Positions 7,801 through 14,905 of a stretch of 24,072 nt of DNA are shown here, piece by piece; positions within the stretch are counted from its first letter, which is position 1, and each line of letters opens with the position of its first letter. The notes under the pieces are model-generated. The model saw only the letters and a list, made by a program, of their open reading frames with translations. It made no database searches and had not been told where the DNA came from. Source of the DNA: Dehalococcoidia bacterium (GTDB taxonomy: Bacteria > Chloroflexota > Dehalococcoidia > UBA3495); assembly GCA_028822675.1 (NCBI GenBank), contig JAPKDE010000017.1, forward strand, positions 1-24,072. Reading direction: 5' to 3'. A program made the position numbers and the translations under genes.

Positions 7801-8682
7801 TTAGTCTTGCCGAAAATGCCCCGTAATTGTGAGGTTATCTAGGATTCGAGACACCGAATAGCTCCGGTTCAACACGTAGAAATGTACGCCTGGCACACCG
7901 GCATCCCAGAGTTCACGCACTTGGGCGCTGGCATATTCCACACCCATATCTCTGGCGCTGTTTTCATTGTCGGCATATTTGTCCAACAGCTTGTCCAGAT
8001 CCGGCGGTATCTCTGACCCGCTGAGGGCGGTGAACCGGCGGACTTGACCCGAGTTCAAAACAGGCAACACACCAGGTATGATCGGCACTTCTATTCCCGC
8101 AGCACGGGCGCGTTCAACAAAATCAAAATAATGCCGGTTGTCATAGAACAACTGGGTAACCAGGAACTCGGCACCGTTATCAACTTTTTGTTTGACGTAT
8201 TTCAGGTCCGTGGCCAGGTCAACAGACTCCGTATGCCCCTCTGGATAACAAGCAGCGGCCACCCCAAAATTGAAGTTGGCCTTCACGTGTTCCAATAGGT
8301 CAGAGGCGTGCTGAAATCCGCCTTCAATGGGAACGAATTCCGTGGTCCCTCGGGGCGGGTCACCGCGCAGGGCGATGATATTCTCCACACCCTCCGCATC
8401 CAACCGTTCCAAAACGCTGTGTATCTCTTCTTTGGTCTGACCAACACAAGTCAGGTGGGCCATGACCTCTACGCCAGCCGTGCGCTTGGCCTCAAAGGTG
8501 ATTTCTTCAGTGAAAGCGCGAGTGGAACCACCGGCACCGTAGGTCACTGATACGTAGTCTGGGCAGTACACCTTCAGCTCGTCCAGGGTCTCCAACACCG
8601 CGGGTATGCCATCGGCAGCACGGGGAGGGAAAAACTCAAATGAGACTGGGCGCGTTTTTGCCAGGATGTCTTTTATCTTCAA
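7801..8682 (-). CDS. metF: Methylenetetrahydrofolate reductase (NAD(P)H/ferredoxin type)
   Basis: A 293-residue flavoprotein with a TIM barrel that reduces 5,10-methylene-THF to 5-methyl-THF, feeding methionine synthesis. Motifs: SFEFFPPR (E16, equivalent to the catalytic glutamate of E. coli MetF), SVTYGAGGSTR (45-55), ALRGDPPRG (D108, flavin/folate contact), AAACYPEGH, TQLFYDN, and VLNRS near the C-terminus. Length matches the bacterial catalytic domain with no regulatory extension. The start must be TTG (8680-8682): an in-frame TGA lies 13 codons upstream and no ATG or GTG occurs between it and the SFEFF motif. A perfect 10-bp inverted repeat lies 14 bases before this weak start. First gene after the crotonase gene, with its own candidate promoter. 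Confidence 0.96.
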   Translation of the reverse strand: MKIKDILAKTRPVSFEFFPPRAADGIPAVLETLDELKVYCPDYVSVTYGAGGSTRAFTEEITFEAKRTAGVEVMAHLTCVGQTKEEIHSVLERLDAEGVENIIALRGDPPRGTTEFVPIEGGFQHASDLLEHVKANFNFGVAAACYPEGHTESVDLATDLKYVKQKVDNGAEFLVTQLFYDNRHYFDFVERARAAGIEVPIIPGVLPVLNSGQVRRFTALSGSEIPPDLDKLLDKYADNENSARDMGVEYASAQVRELWDAGVPGVHFYVLNRSYSVSRILDNLTITGHFRQD

Positions 8683-8696
8683 ACTGGATATCCAAT

Positions 8697-8727
8697 GGTT
8701 GCTGACAAATTTGGCAGGTCAGCAACC
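8697..8727 (-). promoter_or_regulatory. Perfect 10-bp inverted repeat in the metF leader
   Basis: The arms GGTTGCTGAC and GTCAGCAACC (8697-8706 and 8718-8727) flank an 11-base loop. The repeat lies 14 bp upstream of the TTG start of metF and about 55 bp downstream of the predicted transcription start, with no T-run on either side, so it is not a terminator. It could be a DNA operator for a dimeric repressor or a leader hairpin that limits ribosome access. I recognise no known SAM, SAH or THF riboswitch core in the leader. Confidence 0.5.
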
Positions 8728-8789
8728 TCTGTGTTTACAGGCAGAATTTGTTGCGGCAGATCGGAAAACGGACTTGCGAACCAATCTAA

Positions 8790-8798
8790 ATCATAGCA
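8790..8798 (-). promoter_or_regulatory. Candidate extended -10 promoter of metF
   Basis: On the minus strand TGCTATGAT is an extended -10 element (TGn plus TATGAT, 5 of 6 matches). A GTGACA-like -35 is present, but only 13 bp away. It lies about 110 bp before the metF start, in the 180-bp gap after the crotonase gene, so metF probably has its own transcript. Confidence 0.4.
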
Positions 8799-8862
8799 TG
8801 GACACGGCTGTCACCGAAAATTACGGGCTTATTGGAGATTATTTAGGTGGAAAAAAGCAGAC

Positions 8863-9642
8863 CTAAAACTCTGGTTGACGCTTCTCCAAAAATGCCTTGA
8901 TTCCCTCTGTTGGATGCGGTGAGGTGGTCAGGAACTTGGCAAAAGCAAAGCTCTCCAATGCCACACCATCTTCCATGGGTAGACTCATGCCCCGCAGGGT
9001 CACTTCCTTGATCAGACCCAAACCGGCACGGCTCTTGATGCGCAGTGGCTTGAGCAATGATTCAAGTTCCTCGTCCAGGTTATCTACCGATACGGAGCGC
9101 AACGCCAAGCCCCATTCAACGCCCTCAGTTCCGGAGATCCACCTACCAGTAGTCAGTAGCTCCATGGCCCGTTGCAAACCCACCCGCCGGGGTAGGCGTT
9201 GGGTAGAGCCGCCACCGGGAACCAGCCCAAAATTGACGTGCTGGTCGCCAAGTCTGGCGTCTTCAGCCACTATGGCCATATCGCAGGCCATCATCAGTTC
9301 CAGCCCGCCCGCCAGGGCAAAACCCTGCACCACCGCAATGGCCGGGAAGGGCAGTTTTTCGATCTGGCGTAAAGCATCGTTGATCTGGGAGATGTAAGGC
9401 GGCAGCAGGGTGTGGTCGGCAAGGGCGGTCTGGAAATAGGCCAAGTCCGCTCCAGCACAGAAAGCGCGTCCTTCGCCACGCACCACCAGCGCCTTGATGG
9501 ATTCATCGGCGGCAACATCAGTCAATGCCGATGAGAGCTCCGTCAGTAACTCCGGGTTCAGCGCATTTAGGGCGTCGGGCCGGTTTAGCCGGATGGTCGC
9601 CACCCGGTTTTTTTTGTCTAGTTTGATGCTGGTATACTCCAC
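8863..9642 (-). CDS. Enoyl-CoA hydratase/isomerase (crotonase) family protein
   Basis: A 259-residue crotonase-fold protein. Oxyanion-hole elements are FCAGADLAYF (61-70) and VQGFALAGGLELMMACDMAI (G112-G113). The first hydratase glutamate is kept (E115 in GGLEL). The second, which in true hydratases sits in PExxLGxxPG, is replaced: the sequence is GDQHVNFGLVPGGGSTQRLP, putting H135 at that position. Classical two-glutamate hydration of enoyl-CoA is therefore doubtful; isomerase, hydrolase or another CoA-thioester reaction is possible. The start is GTG (9640-9642) with a good GGAGG ribosome binding site 9 bases upstream. No other beta-oxidation gene is adjacent. Family certain, reaction uncertain. 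Confidence 0.93.
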   Translation of the reverse strand: MEYTSIKLDKKNRVATIRLNRPDALNALNPELLTELSSALTDVAADESIKALVVRGEGRAFCAGADLAYFQTALADHTLLPPYISQINDALRQIEKLPFPAIAVVQGFALAGGLELMMACDMAIVAEDARLGDQHVNFGLVPGGGSTQRLPRRVGLQRAMELLTTGRWISGTEGVEWGLALRSVSVDNLDEELESLLKPLRIKSRAGLGLIKEVTLRGMSLPMEDGVALESFAFAKFLTTSPHPTEGIKAFLEKRQPEF

Positions 9643-9803
9643 CGAACATCTCCTCCAGCGTGTTTACGCATGATTACGGTCAGCCTTAATATACCAGACG
9701 GTTTCTATGGAAGACCTTGGAAAACTTTTTCGGGGGACGACTTTTTCAGGCGGCACGAATTAACACCCCACTCACACCTTTTGTAAACACTTAGGCCATA
9801 TTA

Positions 9804-10136
9804 TTGAGCCCCGAACCACCAGAACCACCAGGACCACCAGGCCAACCTGATGCTGGCTGCAGGCTGAAAATAAGGGTCCAACCCAAATCCTCCCGAAACC
9901 AGGTGGACGGATTTGAAGGCGACACCTTAAGACTGCGGGTTACGGCTCCACCCACAGAGGGTAAGGCCAACGCAGGAGTGATTACTCTGCTGGCCAAAAC
10001 CTTGGGCGTGAGCAAATCCCGCCTGACGATAGTCAGAGGACACAGCTCCAGGGAAAAAGTTGTTTCAATAGAAACTTTGACCGAACCAGAGGTTCGTCTA
10101 CGTATAGAATCTGTGACTAAAGATTCCCGTGATTAA
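9804..10136 (+). CDS. DUF167 (YggU-like) small protein
   Basis: A 110-residue protein whose core (about 20-105) is a DUF167 domain: LKIRVQPKSSRNQVDGFEGD, LRLRVTAPPTEGKANAGVIT and LGVSKSRLTIVRGHSSREKV match the family closely. The function of DUF167 proteins is unknown; they are small, cytoplasmic and conserved. A TAG four codons upstream leaves TTG (9804) as the only usual start codon before the domain. The N-terminal extension PEPPEPPGPPGQP is encoded by 9-base units (GAACCACCA twice, then GGACCACCA) at about 9814-9840. Such a proline tract is not usual for the family, so the true start may be later. The phosphatase gene follows 30 bp downstream and is probably cotranscribed. Confidence 0.88.
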   Translation: MSPEPPEPPGPPGQPDAGCRLKIRVQPKSSRNQVDGFEGDTLRLRVTAPPTEGKANAGVITLLAKTLGVSKSRLTIVRGHSSREKVVSIETLTEPEVRLRIESVTKDSRD

Positions 10137-10166
10137 ATATTAACCTGGGCAATTTGGGAGAATGAC

Positions 10167-10631
10167 TTGGAAGTAATGAACTTTGGCTGGGTCTTGGAAA
10201 ACGAACTGGCCGGCTCACAAGGGCCATCCAGCTTTGAAGACCTCTCCTACCTCCACCAACGGGGAGTGCGGGCCGTGATCAGGATGGAAGAACGGACCAT
10301 TGCCGCCGACACGGGAAACATGGTCGACTTGGTGGACATGTTTGAGCCGGTGCCGGATTTCAATCCACCGGAACTGGAGCAGATCCAGCGGATGATTGAA
10401 TTCATAGACCAGCAGATTGAGGATAATCACCCAGTGGCCGTGAGTTGTTATGCTGGCATTGGGCGGACTGGCACGGTACTGGCCTGTTATCTGGTGCATC
10501 GGGGCGAAAAACCAAATGATGCCATCTACCGAGTGCGGGAGCTACGCCGGGGGTCAATTCAGACCCCTGAACAAGAAGAAGTGGTGTTCAAGTATTCAGA
10601 ATGGGCCAAAACCCAGTCCGGAGATTCTTAA
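10167..10631 (+). CDS. DUSP23/VHZ-like dual-specificity (Cys-based) protein phosphatase
   Basis: A 154-residue atypical dual-specificity phosphatase. The order FGWVLENELAG, LHQRGVRAVIRMEER, PVPDFNPPELEQI, SCYAGIGRTGTVLACYLV and RELRRGSIQTPEQEEVVFKY parallels human DUSP23 (VHZ) almost block by block. The catalytic Cx5R loop is C94-YAGIG-R100; D64 in PDF is the general acid. The histidine that usually precedes the catalytic cysteine is serine here (S93), which should raise the cysteine pKa and may lower the rate. The start is TTG at 10167 with GGGAG six bases upstream; ATG at 10176 is an alternative. Substrates could be phosphotyrosine proteins or a small phosphorylated molecule; nothing in the window identifies them. 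Confidence 0.9.
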   Translation: MEVMNFGWVLENELAGSQGPSSFEDLSYLHQRGVRAVIRMEERTIAADTGNMVDLVDMFEPVPDFNPPELEQIQRMIEFIDQQIEDNHPVAVSCYAGIGRTGTVLACYLVHRGEKPNDAIYRVRELRRGSIQTPEQEEVVFKYSEWAKTQSGDS

Positions 10632-10645
10632 CTGCTGCTCTGGCT

Positions 10646-11002
10646 CTAGGCCGCAACTACAGTTTTGACCTTGACCTTGGTCAACGAGCGGACTGCCGTT
10701 TTATTGGATGCTGATCCATGTAACAACGCCGTGACTGCTGTTTCATTGGATACTGAGCCATGCAAAACTGAGCGCTGATCCCTTGCCTCGTCAACCTCAA
10801 CAAGTTTCCCGCATTGCAGGCACTTGAGAAATGATCCGTACGAGTCTTGCTCCAGGCTTTGGTCTCCCTGGCATTTTGTGCAGGATTTGAAATAAAACAT
10901 CTGATACTTTTGTTGAAACTTCTGTCTTGGGAATGGGCTGTGTGAATCTGGGTGCGCCGCTATCCCGTATCTGTTTATGCTAGCTTTGATGCCGCTGTTC
11001 AC
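10646..11002 (-). CDS. Small zinc-ribbon protein with tandem-repeat tail
   Basis: A predicted 118-residue protein. The central part FKSCTKCQGDQSLEQDSYGS, then FLKCLQCGKLV, contains two CxxC pairs (C41/C44 and C61/C64) spaced like a treble-clef or rubredoxin-type zinc ribbon. The C-terminal tail holds a 14-residue repeat (LHGSVSNETAVTAL / LHGSASNKTAVRSL, residues 80-107) and a basic end. The GTG start has a GAGGAA ribosome binding site at good distance; an internal ATG (M35, MFYFKSC) would give a shorter protein starting right at the ribbon and is a real alternative. Convergent with the phosphatase gene (14 bp between stops). Function unknown; DNA, RNA or protein binding is typical for such ribbons. 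Confidence 0.65.
   Translation of the reverse strand: MNSGIKASINRYGIAAHPDSHSPFPRQKFQQKYQMFYFKSCTKCQGDQSLEQDSYGSFLKCLQCGKLVEVDEARDQRSVLHGSVSNETAVTALLHGSASNKTAVRSLTKVKVKTVVAA
10691..10774. repeat. Two-copy 42-bp imperfect tandem repeat
   Basis: Units at 10691-10732 and 10733-10774 share most of their bases (for example GACTGC.GTTT.ATTGGAT.CTGA.CCATG) and encode the 14-residue repeat in the tail of the zinc-ribbon protein. Unit length is a multiple of three, so copy-number change would keep the frame. Confidence 0.7.
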
Positions 11003-11116
11003 CTAAAGGTTCCTCTGCTATATTCACACCAGAACGCGACGCCTTATCCTTCATGACGGAAGCTAACTTAAATTTGTTCCCGCGCATCTATACAAGTTCC
11101 CGGGGGAGTTGACTGA

Positions 11117-11530
11117 TTGGTCCAGATCAAACAGGAATTCATAGACGACATGGTGGCCCATTCCAAGGCTGACCTGCCCGACGAATGCTGCGGGATTCTG
11201 GCTGGCCCGGATGGTCAGGTGATGAAGTCGTACCGAATGTCCAATATTGAAGCCAGCCCGTTTCGGTTTTCCATGGACCCGGTGGAACTGGGCAATGTGG
11301 ATTCAGAGGCCGGGGATAACAACTGGGAACTATTGGCCATCTACCACTCCCACACCGGCAGCGAAGCCTATCCGTCGGACACCGACGTGCGCATTGCCGG
11401 GGGAACCGCTGGGCTCTGGCCCGATGTCCGATACGTATTGGTCTCTCTGATGGATATGGACAACCCCGTGGTCCGCATCTTTGAGATAACCGACGGAGTA
11501 GTCACCGAAGAACCACTCGAGGTCGTCTGA
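11117..11530 (+). CDS. M67-family JAMM/MPN+ metallopeptidase
   Basis: A 137-residue Mov34/MPN/PAD-1-like protein with a complete JAMM zinc site: E23 in DECCGILAG, then HSHTGSEAYPSDTD giving H77, H79, S87 and D90 in the canonical HxHx7Sx2D spacing. Stand-alone bacterial members of this size remove C-terminal residues from ubiquitin-like sulfur carriers or cleave small peptides and isopeptides; none of the usual partners (ThiF/MoeB-like activator, ubiquitin-like carrier, cysteine synthase) is in this window. The start is TTG (11117) with GGGAG eight bases upstream. The stop codon overlaps the start of the following lipoprotein gene, suggesting coupled translation and a shared process. Cytoplasmic, as no signal peptide is present. 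Confidence 0.92.
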   Translation: MVQIKQEFIDDMVAHSKADLPDECCGILAGPDGQVMKSYRMSNIEASPFRFSMDPVELGNVDSEAGDNNWELLAIYHSHTGSEAYPSDTDVRIAGGTAGLWPDVRYVLVSLMDMDNPVVRIFEITDGVVTEEPLEVV

Positions 11531-13728
11531 TTCGCTGGCTGCTCCTAGCCGTAATAGGCCTGTTGGCCGCTGCGTGCGGTGATTCAACACCGACCCCGCT
11601 GCCATCGTCCACCGCATCACAAAGCAGCACTGTTTCCCCCGCATCAACTCCCACAAGCTCCACCCCCCTTGTCCTACCCACTCGCCATCCAAGCACCACG
11701 CCCTGGGTAGAAGAACGCCTGGAAGCTGTGATCTCTCTCTACCAGCCCACCCCCGCAGGCGAGGCGTTATTGCGGAGTCTGGACCTGCGTCAGATGGAAG
11801 GCGAGCCCGGTTACTTTGGCAGCTACGGCTTCTCCGAGTGGGCCGGGGTTGGCGAGGCCAGCCCCATTGGCGTAATCCACGAGCTGGGTCACTCTTATTG
11901 GGATGGGTTTCCAGTCACCGGGAGGCCGGAACTAAGCTGGGAGAAGACTCCTAACGGCGGACGTTCCACGGCCATGCAGAGTTACCACCAAGACATTCTG
12001 ACCTTCATGGCCCAGCCTCCGGACGATTACGAGATGCTTAGGCAGCGGCTGCGCAACCTGCCCGACGTTTCCAGCGAGAACCCGGAGCCGGTTTTTCACC
12101 ACCTGGAAGCAGACGTTCCCTACACCACCAGCGGCAGCCTAAATCTGGTGCCGCCGATACTGCGGAAATACTGGGATAATTTCCTCTCCAGCGGGCGGTT
12201 TGACGACTGGTACGGCGCGGCCGGATGGTTCCAATCATTATCTCAAGATGAGATATCCGCCAGCGGCAAGTGGCTTGGGTTTGAGCACCTGGACCTGCGG
12301 CAATATCCTGGATTAGAACCAGGCACACCGCCAGACCAGATGCTGCTGACAGCACGAAGTGTTCTGGTAACCGAAGAACAGGAAAGGCTCCGTGATCTCA
12401 CCTACCAGTTCGGCCTTCTAATCGGCGACGCACAGAACGAAGAGAATTTCGAATTTTGGCGGCGGTACCTGCGCGACAAGATAACCCTCTACAAGGCCCA
12501 CCCGTCTTATCTGGCCGTCCTTTCCCATTCCCGGGCTGGAGACCTGGCCTCGGCCCTAGCGTTTCTCGCAGCCCCAGCCACCGGCACGCCCGCAGAGCAA
12601 GCACAGCTCCTGACCGACCAACTGACAATCGAGCCGTTCTTGGTCAACTTCCTTCCAGCCATCAACAACCAGGTACTAGTCGAGCTTTTATCCAGCGGTG
12701 CAACGTTGCCCCAAGGTGCGACCCTGCAGGCCACCGCCAGTTTCGTTGCGCGCCTGAAGATGTTTGGCACCAAGGTAGACACGGTGCTGGAAGCTGGGCG
12801 GTTCTCTTCAGCCAACGGCTCTGCCGAGTTGGAAGTGTTCATCGCCGAGATCGGCATCGACCAGACCAATGACCTGAAGCTGTTTTTTGACTTATTCAAA
12901 GACCGGGACCGGGAGCAGGCCAAGGCCATCGTCCTGAACTTATCTGACACAACCATCCGCAAACTAATGGTGCCGATACCCTTTCAGCTCCGCGTGATTC
13001 TGAGCGCTTCAGAACTGCTGCCCAAACTTGGTATCACGTCTGCCCCGGCCTCAGGCATGACTGCATTGCAAGAGGGAATCGCCCTGCTAATCGACGAGCC
13101 TTCCGGCAATTTCAGGGTTGATGAGCCATTTCTGAGCGCCCTCTACCAAGTGGTGGCCGAACGGGCCGAGCGCGCGCCAAGTGAAACGGCCCAGATGCTG
13201 CTCAACACCCGCTTCCCGCTGGAAGGTTTCATCTTGGCCCAACCGGACGGCGCGACGTTTGTCTTTGAGAATGACATAGACGTTTCATTGGAGTTGGTGC
13301 GGAACAGCGACCCTTTGCTAGCGCCGCCTTGGCGGGTCATCTACCGCCTAATTAAGTCCAACCCTAGTCAGGCCGCCTGGCTGCTGGCCGAGTCCCACAA
13401 GCGCGGTGAGACCAACCTGGTGGCTGAGAGCCTGGCCTATCTGGCCTACGACAAAGGCCGGTCAGAAACAGCGCCGCAACTGCCCATCTCTCTAGAGGGC
13501 GATTTCAAGTTTTTGAGCAGACTACTCGTTACTGAAGGCGAAGAATGGCTGGAGGATAGACTCGGCGAATCCGTGGAGTTATATCGACAGAGAGTAGCCG
13601 CAGGGGAAGTAAGCCCAGACTTCTTGGACCGGTACCGAGGGACCCTGGAATTCGCAGCCGCCTACCGAGGCAGAGGAACGTCCGACGATCTAACTGCGAT
13701 TATTCGCCGGGCGTTCGGAATATCTTAG
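11527..13728 (+). CDS. Large surface lipoprotein with HELGH metalloprotease-like motif
   Basis: A predicted 733-residue protein. The region before the first standard start (TTG 11563) clearly encodes a lipoprotein signal, LIRWLLLAVIGLLAAAC, with C17 as the lipidated residue. Translation therefore most likely begins at CTG 11527 (overlapping the TGA of the JAMM gene) or ATT 11530; GAGG lies 4 or 7 bases upstream. After a Ser/Thr/Pro linker (about 18-60) comes VIHELGHSYWDGFP with HELGH at 118-122, a zinc-protease-type HExxH; I could not assign the third ligand with confidence. The remaining ~580 residues are mainly helical with no family I recognise. It would be anchored outside the cytoplasmic membrane. 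Its 3' end overlaps the convergent exchanger gene by 29 bp. Protease activity is inference from the motif and its position. Confidence 0.85.
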   Translation: MIRWLLLAVIGLLAAACGDSTPTPLPSSTASQSSTVSPASTPTSSTPLVLPTRHPSTTPWVEERLEAVISLYQPTPAGEALLRSLDLRQMEGEPGYFGSYGFSEWAGVGEASPIGVIHELGHSYWDGFPVTGRPELSWEKTPNGGRSTAMQSYHQDILTFMAQPPDDYEMLRQRLRNLPDVSSENPEPVFHHLEADVPYTTSGSLNLVPPILRKYWDNFLSSGRFDDWYGAAGWFQSLSQDEISASGKWLGFEHLDLRQYPGLEPGTPPDQMLLTARSVLVTEEQERLRDLTYQFGLLIGDAQNEENFEFWRRYLRDKITLYKAHPSYLAVLSHSRAGDLASALAFLAAPATGTPAEQAQLLTDQLTIEPFLVNFLPAINNQVLVELLSSGATLPQGATLQATASFVARLKMFGTKVDTVLEAGRFSSANGSAELEVFIAEIGIDQTNDLKLFFDLFKDRDREQAKAIVLNLSDTTIRKLMVPIPFQLRVILSASELLPKLGITSAPASGMTALQEGIALLIDEPSGNFRVDEPFLSALYQVVAERAERAPSETAQMLLNTRFPLEGFILAQPDGATFVFENDIDVSLELVRNSDPLLAPPWRVIYRLIKSNPSQAAWLLAESHKRGETNLVAESLAYLAYDKGRSETAPQLPISLEGDFKFLSRLLVTEGEEWLEDRLGESVELYRQRVAAGEVSPDFLDRYRGTLEFAAAYRGRGTSDDLTAIIRRAFGIS

Positions 13729-14770
13729 CCGACTGAGAATCCAGCGGGACGGACTCTGTGCTTTCCTCATCTTCGGTGCCGCCCACGGTGGCGACAACCA
13801 CAGCTCCAACAAGATAGACGACAGCAATCAAAGCCAACGCTACCACCACCACTGCCGGCCTGATCCGGCTTCGCATCATGATTAACACCCCGCCAGCCAC
13901 CATCAGCCCCAACGCCACGCCACCGGCCACAAAATGAGCCGGTTCCGCTTGGTTCATCAATATGCCGTCCCGGTAGAAGATATCCGAGTAGAATAAAATG
14001 GAGACGTTGAAAACAGAACTGCCGTAAATACCGGCGACAGCCAAGTCCATGGCCCCGAGGCGAGCAGCAGCGACGGTGGCTGATATCTCGGGTATGGTCG
14101 TAACGAAAGCCACCAACAGTATGCCCATGGTGCTGGAGGCGATTCCGGTTATTTCGGCAATCTCATCCGCGCTCCAAGCCAGCGCGAATCCTGCAATCAC
14201 CACTCCCCCGGAGACCAGCCCAAACATGACCCAAGCTCTACTCAAAGTCATTCCGGGGTCCTCTTCATTTTCGTTTGCATTGTTGGGCCGGGTTTTATAG
14301 ACCCACCACATGCCAAGCACAAATAGGACAATTATGATGATTGACGAAAGGCCAACATCCCAAACCTCTACTCCAATCTTCAGGGCGCCGAAAAGTAGGG
14401 CGACTCCGGTCAAGCCCACTGCGACCACAATCAAGTAGCCCTGCTCCGGCGCCACGCGCTTGAGGAAGCTCTTACCCCCAAACGCCAACGCCACAGCGGC
14501 CAATGTGACCATATTTTTCATGTTGGCGCCAAAAACTGTGCCCACTGCCAGCTCAGGGTTGGGAGGATCCAGCTGGACGGCAGAGATATTCGTGGATAAC
14601 TCAGGCAGAGACGTGGCCAGGGCCACCAGGAGGCTTCCCACAAACAGACGCCCCCAGCCCGTCAATGATGCTAGGGCGTCGCCATATACTGCCAGCTTGG
14701 CGCCGCAAAACATCACGGCGCCGGCGCTGGCCAAAAGGACCAATATGGCAATTGTCAGGTCTCCGCCCAT
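13700..14770 (-). CDS. Sodium/calcium exchanger family (CaCA, YrbG-like) membrane protein
   Basis: A 356-residue integral membrane protein with about ten hydrophobic segments in two halves. The first alpha-repeat is VGSLLVALATSLPELSTN with E57 plus VGTVFGANMKNM; the second is GILLVAFVTTIPEISATVAA with E228 plus AVAGIYGSSVFNV. These glutamates are the ion-coordinating residues of the cation/Ca2+ antiporter superfamily. An acidic loop (NNANENEEDPG, about 163-173) separates the halves. It would exchange Ca2+ for Na+ or H+; the ion is not certain, and variants TTIPE and GANMKN differ slightly from classical GTSLPE and GSN. ATG start with AAAGGAGA ribosome binding site. The C-terminal coding region overlaps the convergent lipoprotein gene by 29 bp. 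Confidence 0.93.
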   Translation of the reverse strand: MGGDLTIAILVLLASAGAVMFCGAKLAVYGDALASLTGWGRLFVGSLLVALATSLPELSTNISAVQLDPPNPELAVGTVFGANMKNMVTLAAVALAFGGKSFLKRVAPEQGYLIVVAVGLTGVALLFGALKIGVEVWDVGLSSIIIIVLFVLGMWWVYKTRPNNANENEEDPGMTLSRAWVMFGLVSGGVVIAGFALAWSADEIAEITGIASSTMGILLVAFVTTIPEISATVAAARLGAMDLAVAGIYGSSVFNVSILFYSDIFYRDGILMNQAEPAHFVAGGVALGLMVAGGVLIMMRSRIRPAVVVVALALIAVVYLVGAVVVATVGGTEDEESTESVPLDSQSAKIFRTPGE

Positions 14771-14784
14771 GCGGGGTTCTCCTT

Positions 14785-14810
14785 TAGTAGGTTCGGCTAG
14801 TAGGTTCGGC
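14785..14810. repeat. Perfect 13-bp tandem duplication
   Basis: The unit TAGTAGGTTCGGC occurs twice back to back (14785-14797 and 14798-14810), starting just upstream of the Shine-Dalgarno sequence of the exchanger gene, in the 135-bp gap after leuB. It is probably a slippage product; a regulatory role is possible because it lies in the leader. Confidence 0.7.
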
Positions 14811-14905
14811 AGATAGGGTCAGTAGAAAGTCCCCACTCCCATTGGAAGTAGGTTAGTTTGAGGACGCGGCTTCCCTCGGTTCAAAATTAGCTGCGGCTAA
14901 ATCGA

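Noticed and set aside
8683..8862. SAM, SAH or THF riboswitch in the metF leader
   Set aside because: The only strong structure is a simple 10-bp hairpin; I could not find the multi-helix core of any of these classes, though a covariance-model search would be decisive.
12456..12872. 138-residue plus-strand frame inside the HELGH lipoprotein gene
   Set aside because: It overlaps a longer coherent reading frame and has the Arg/Pro/Ser-rich composition of an out-of-frame translation.
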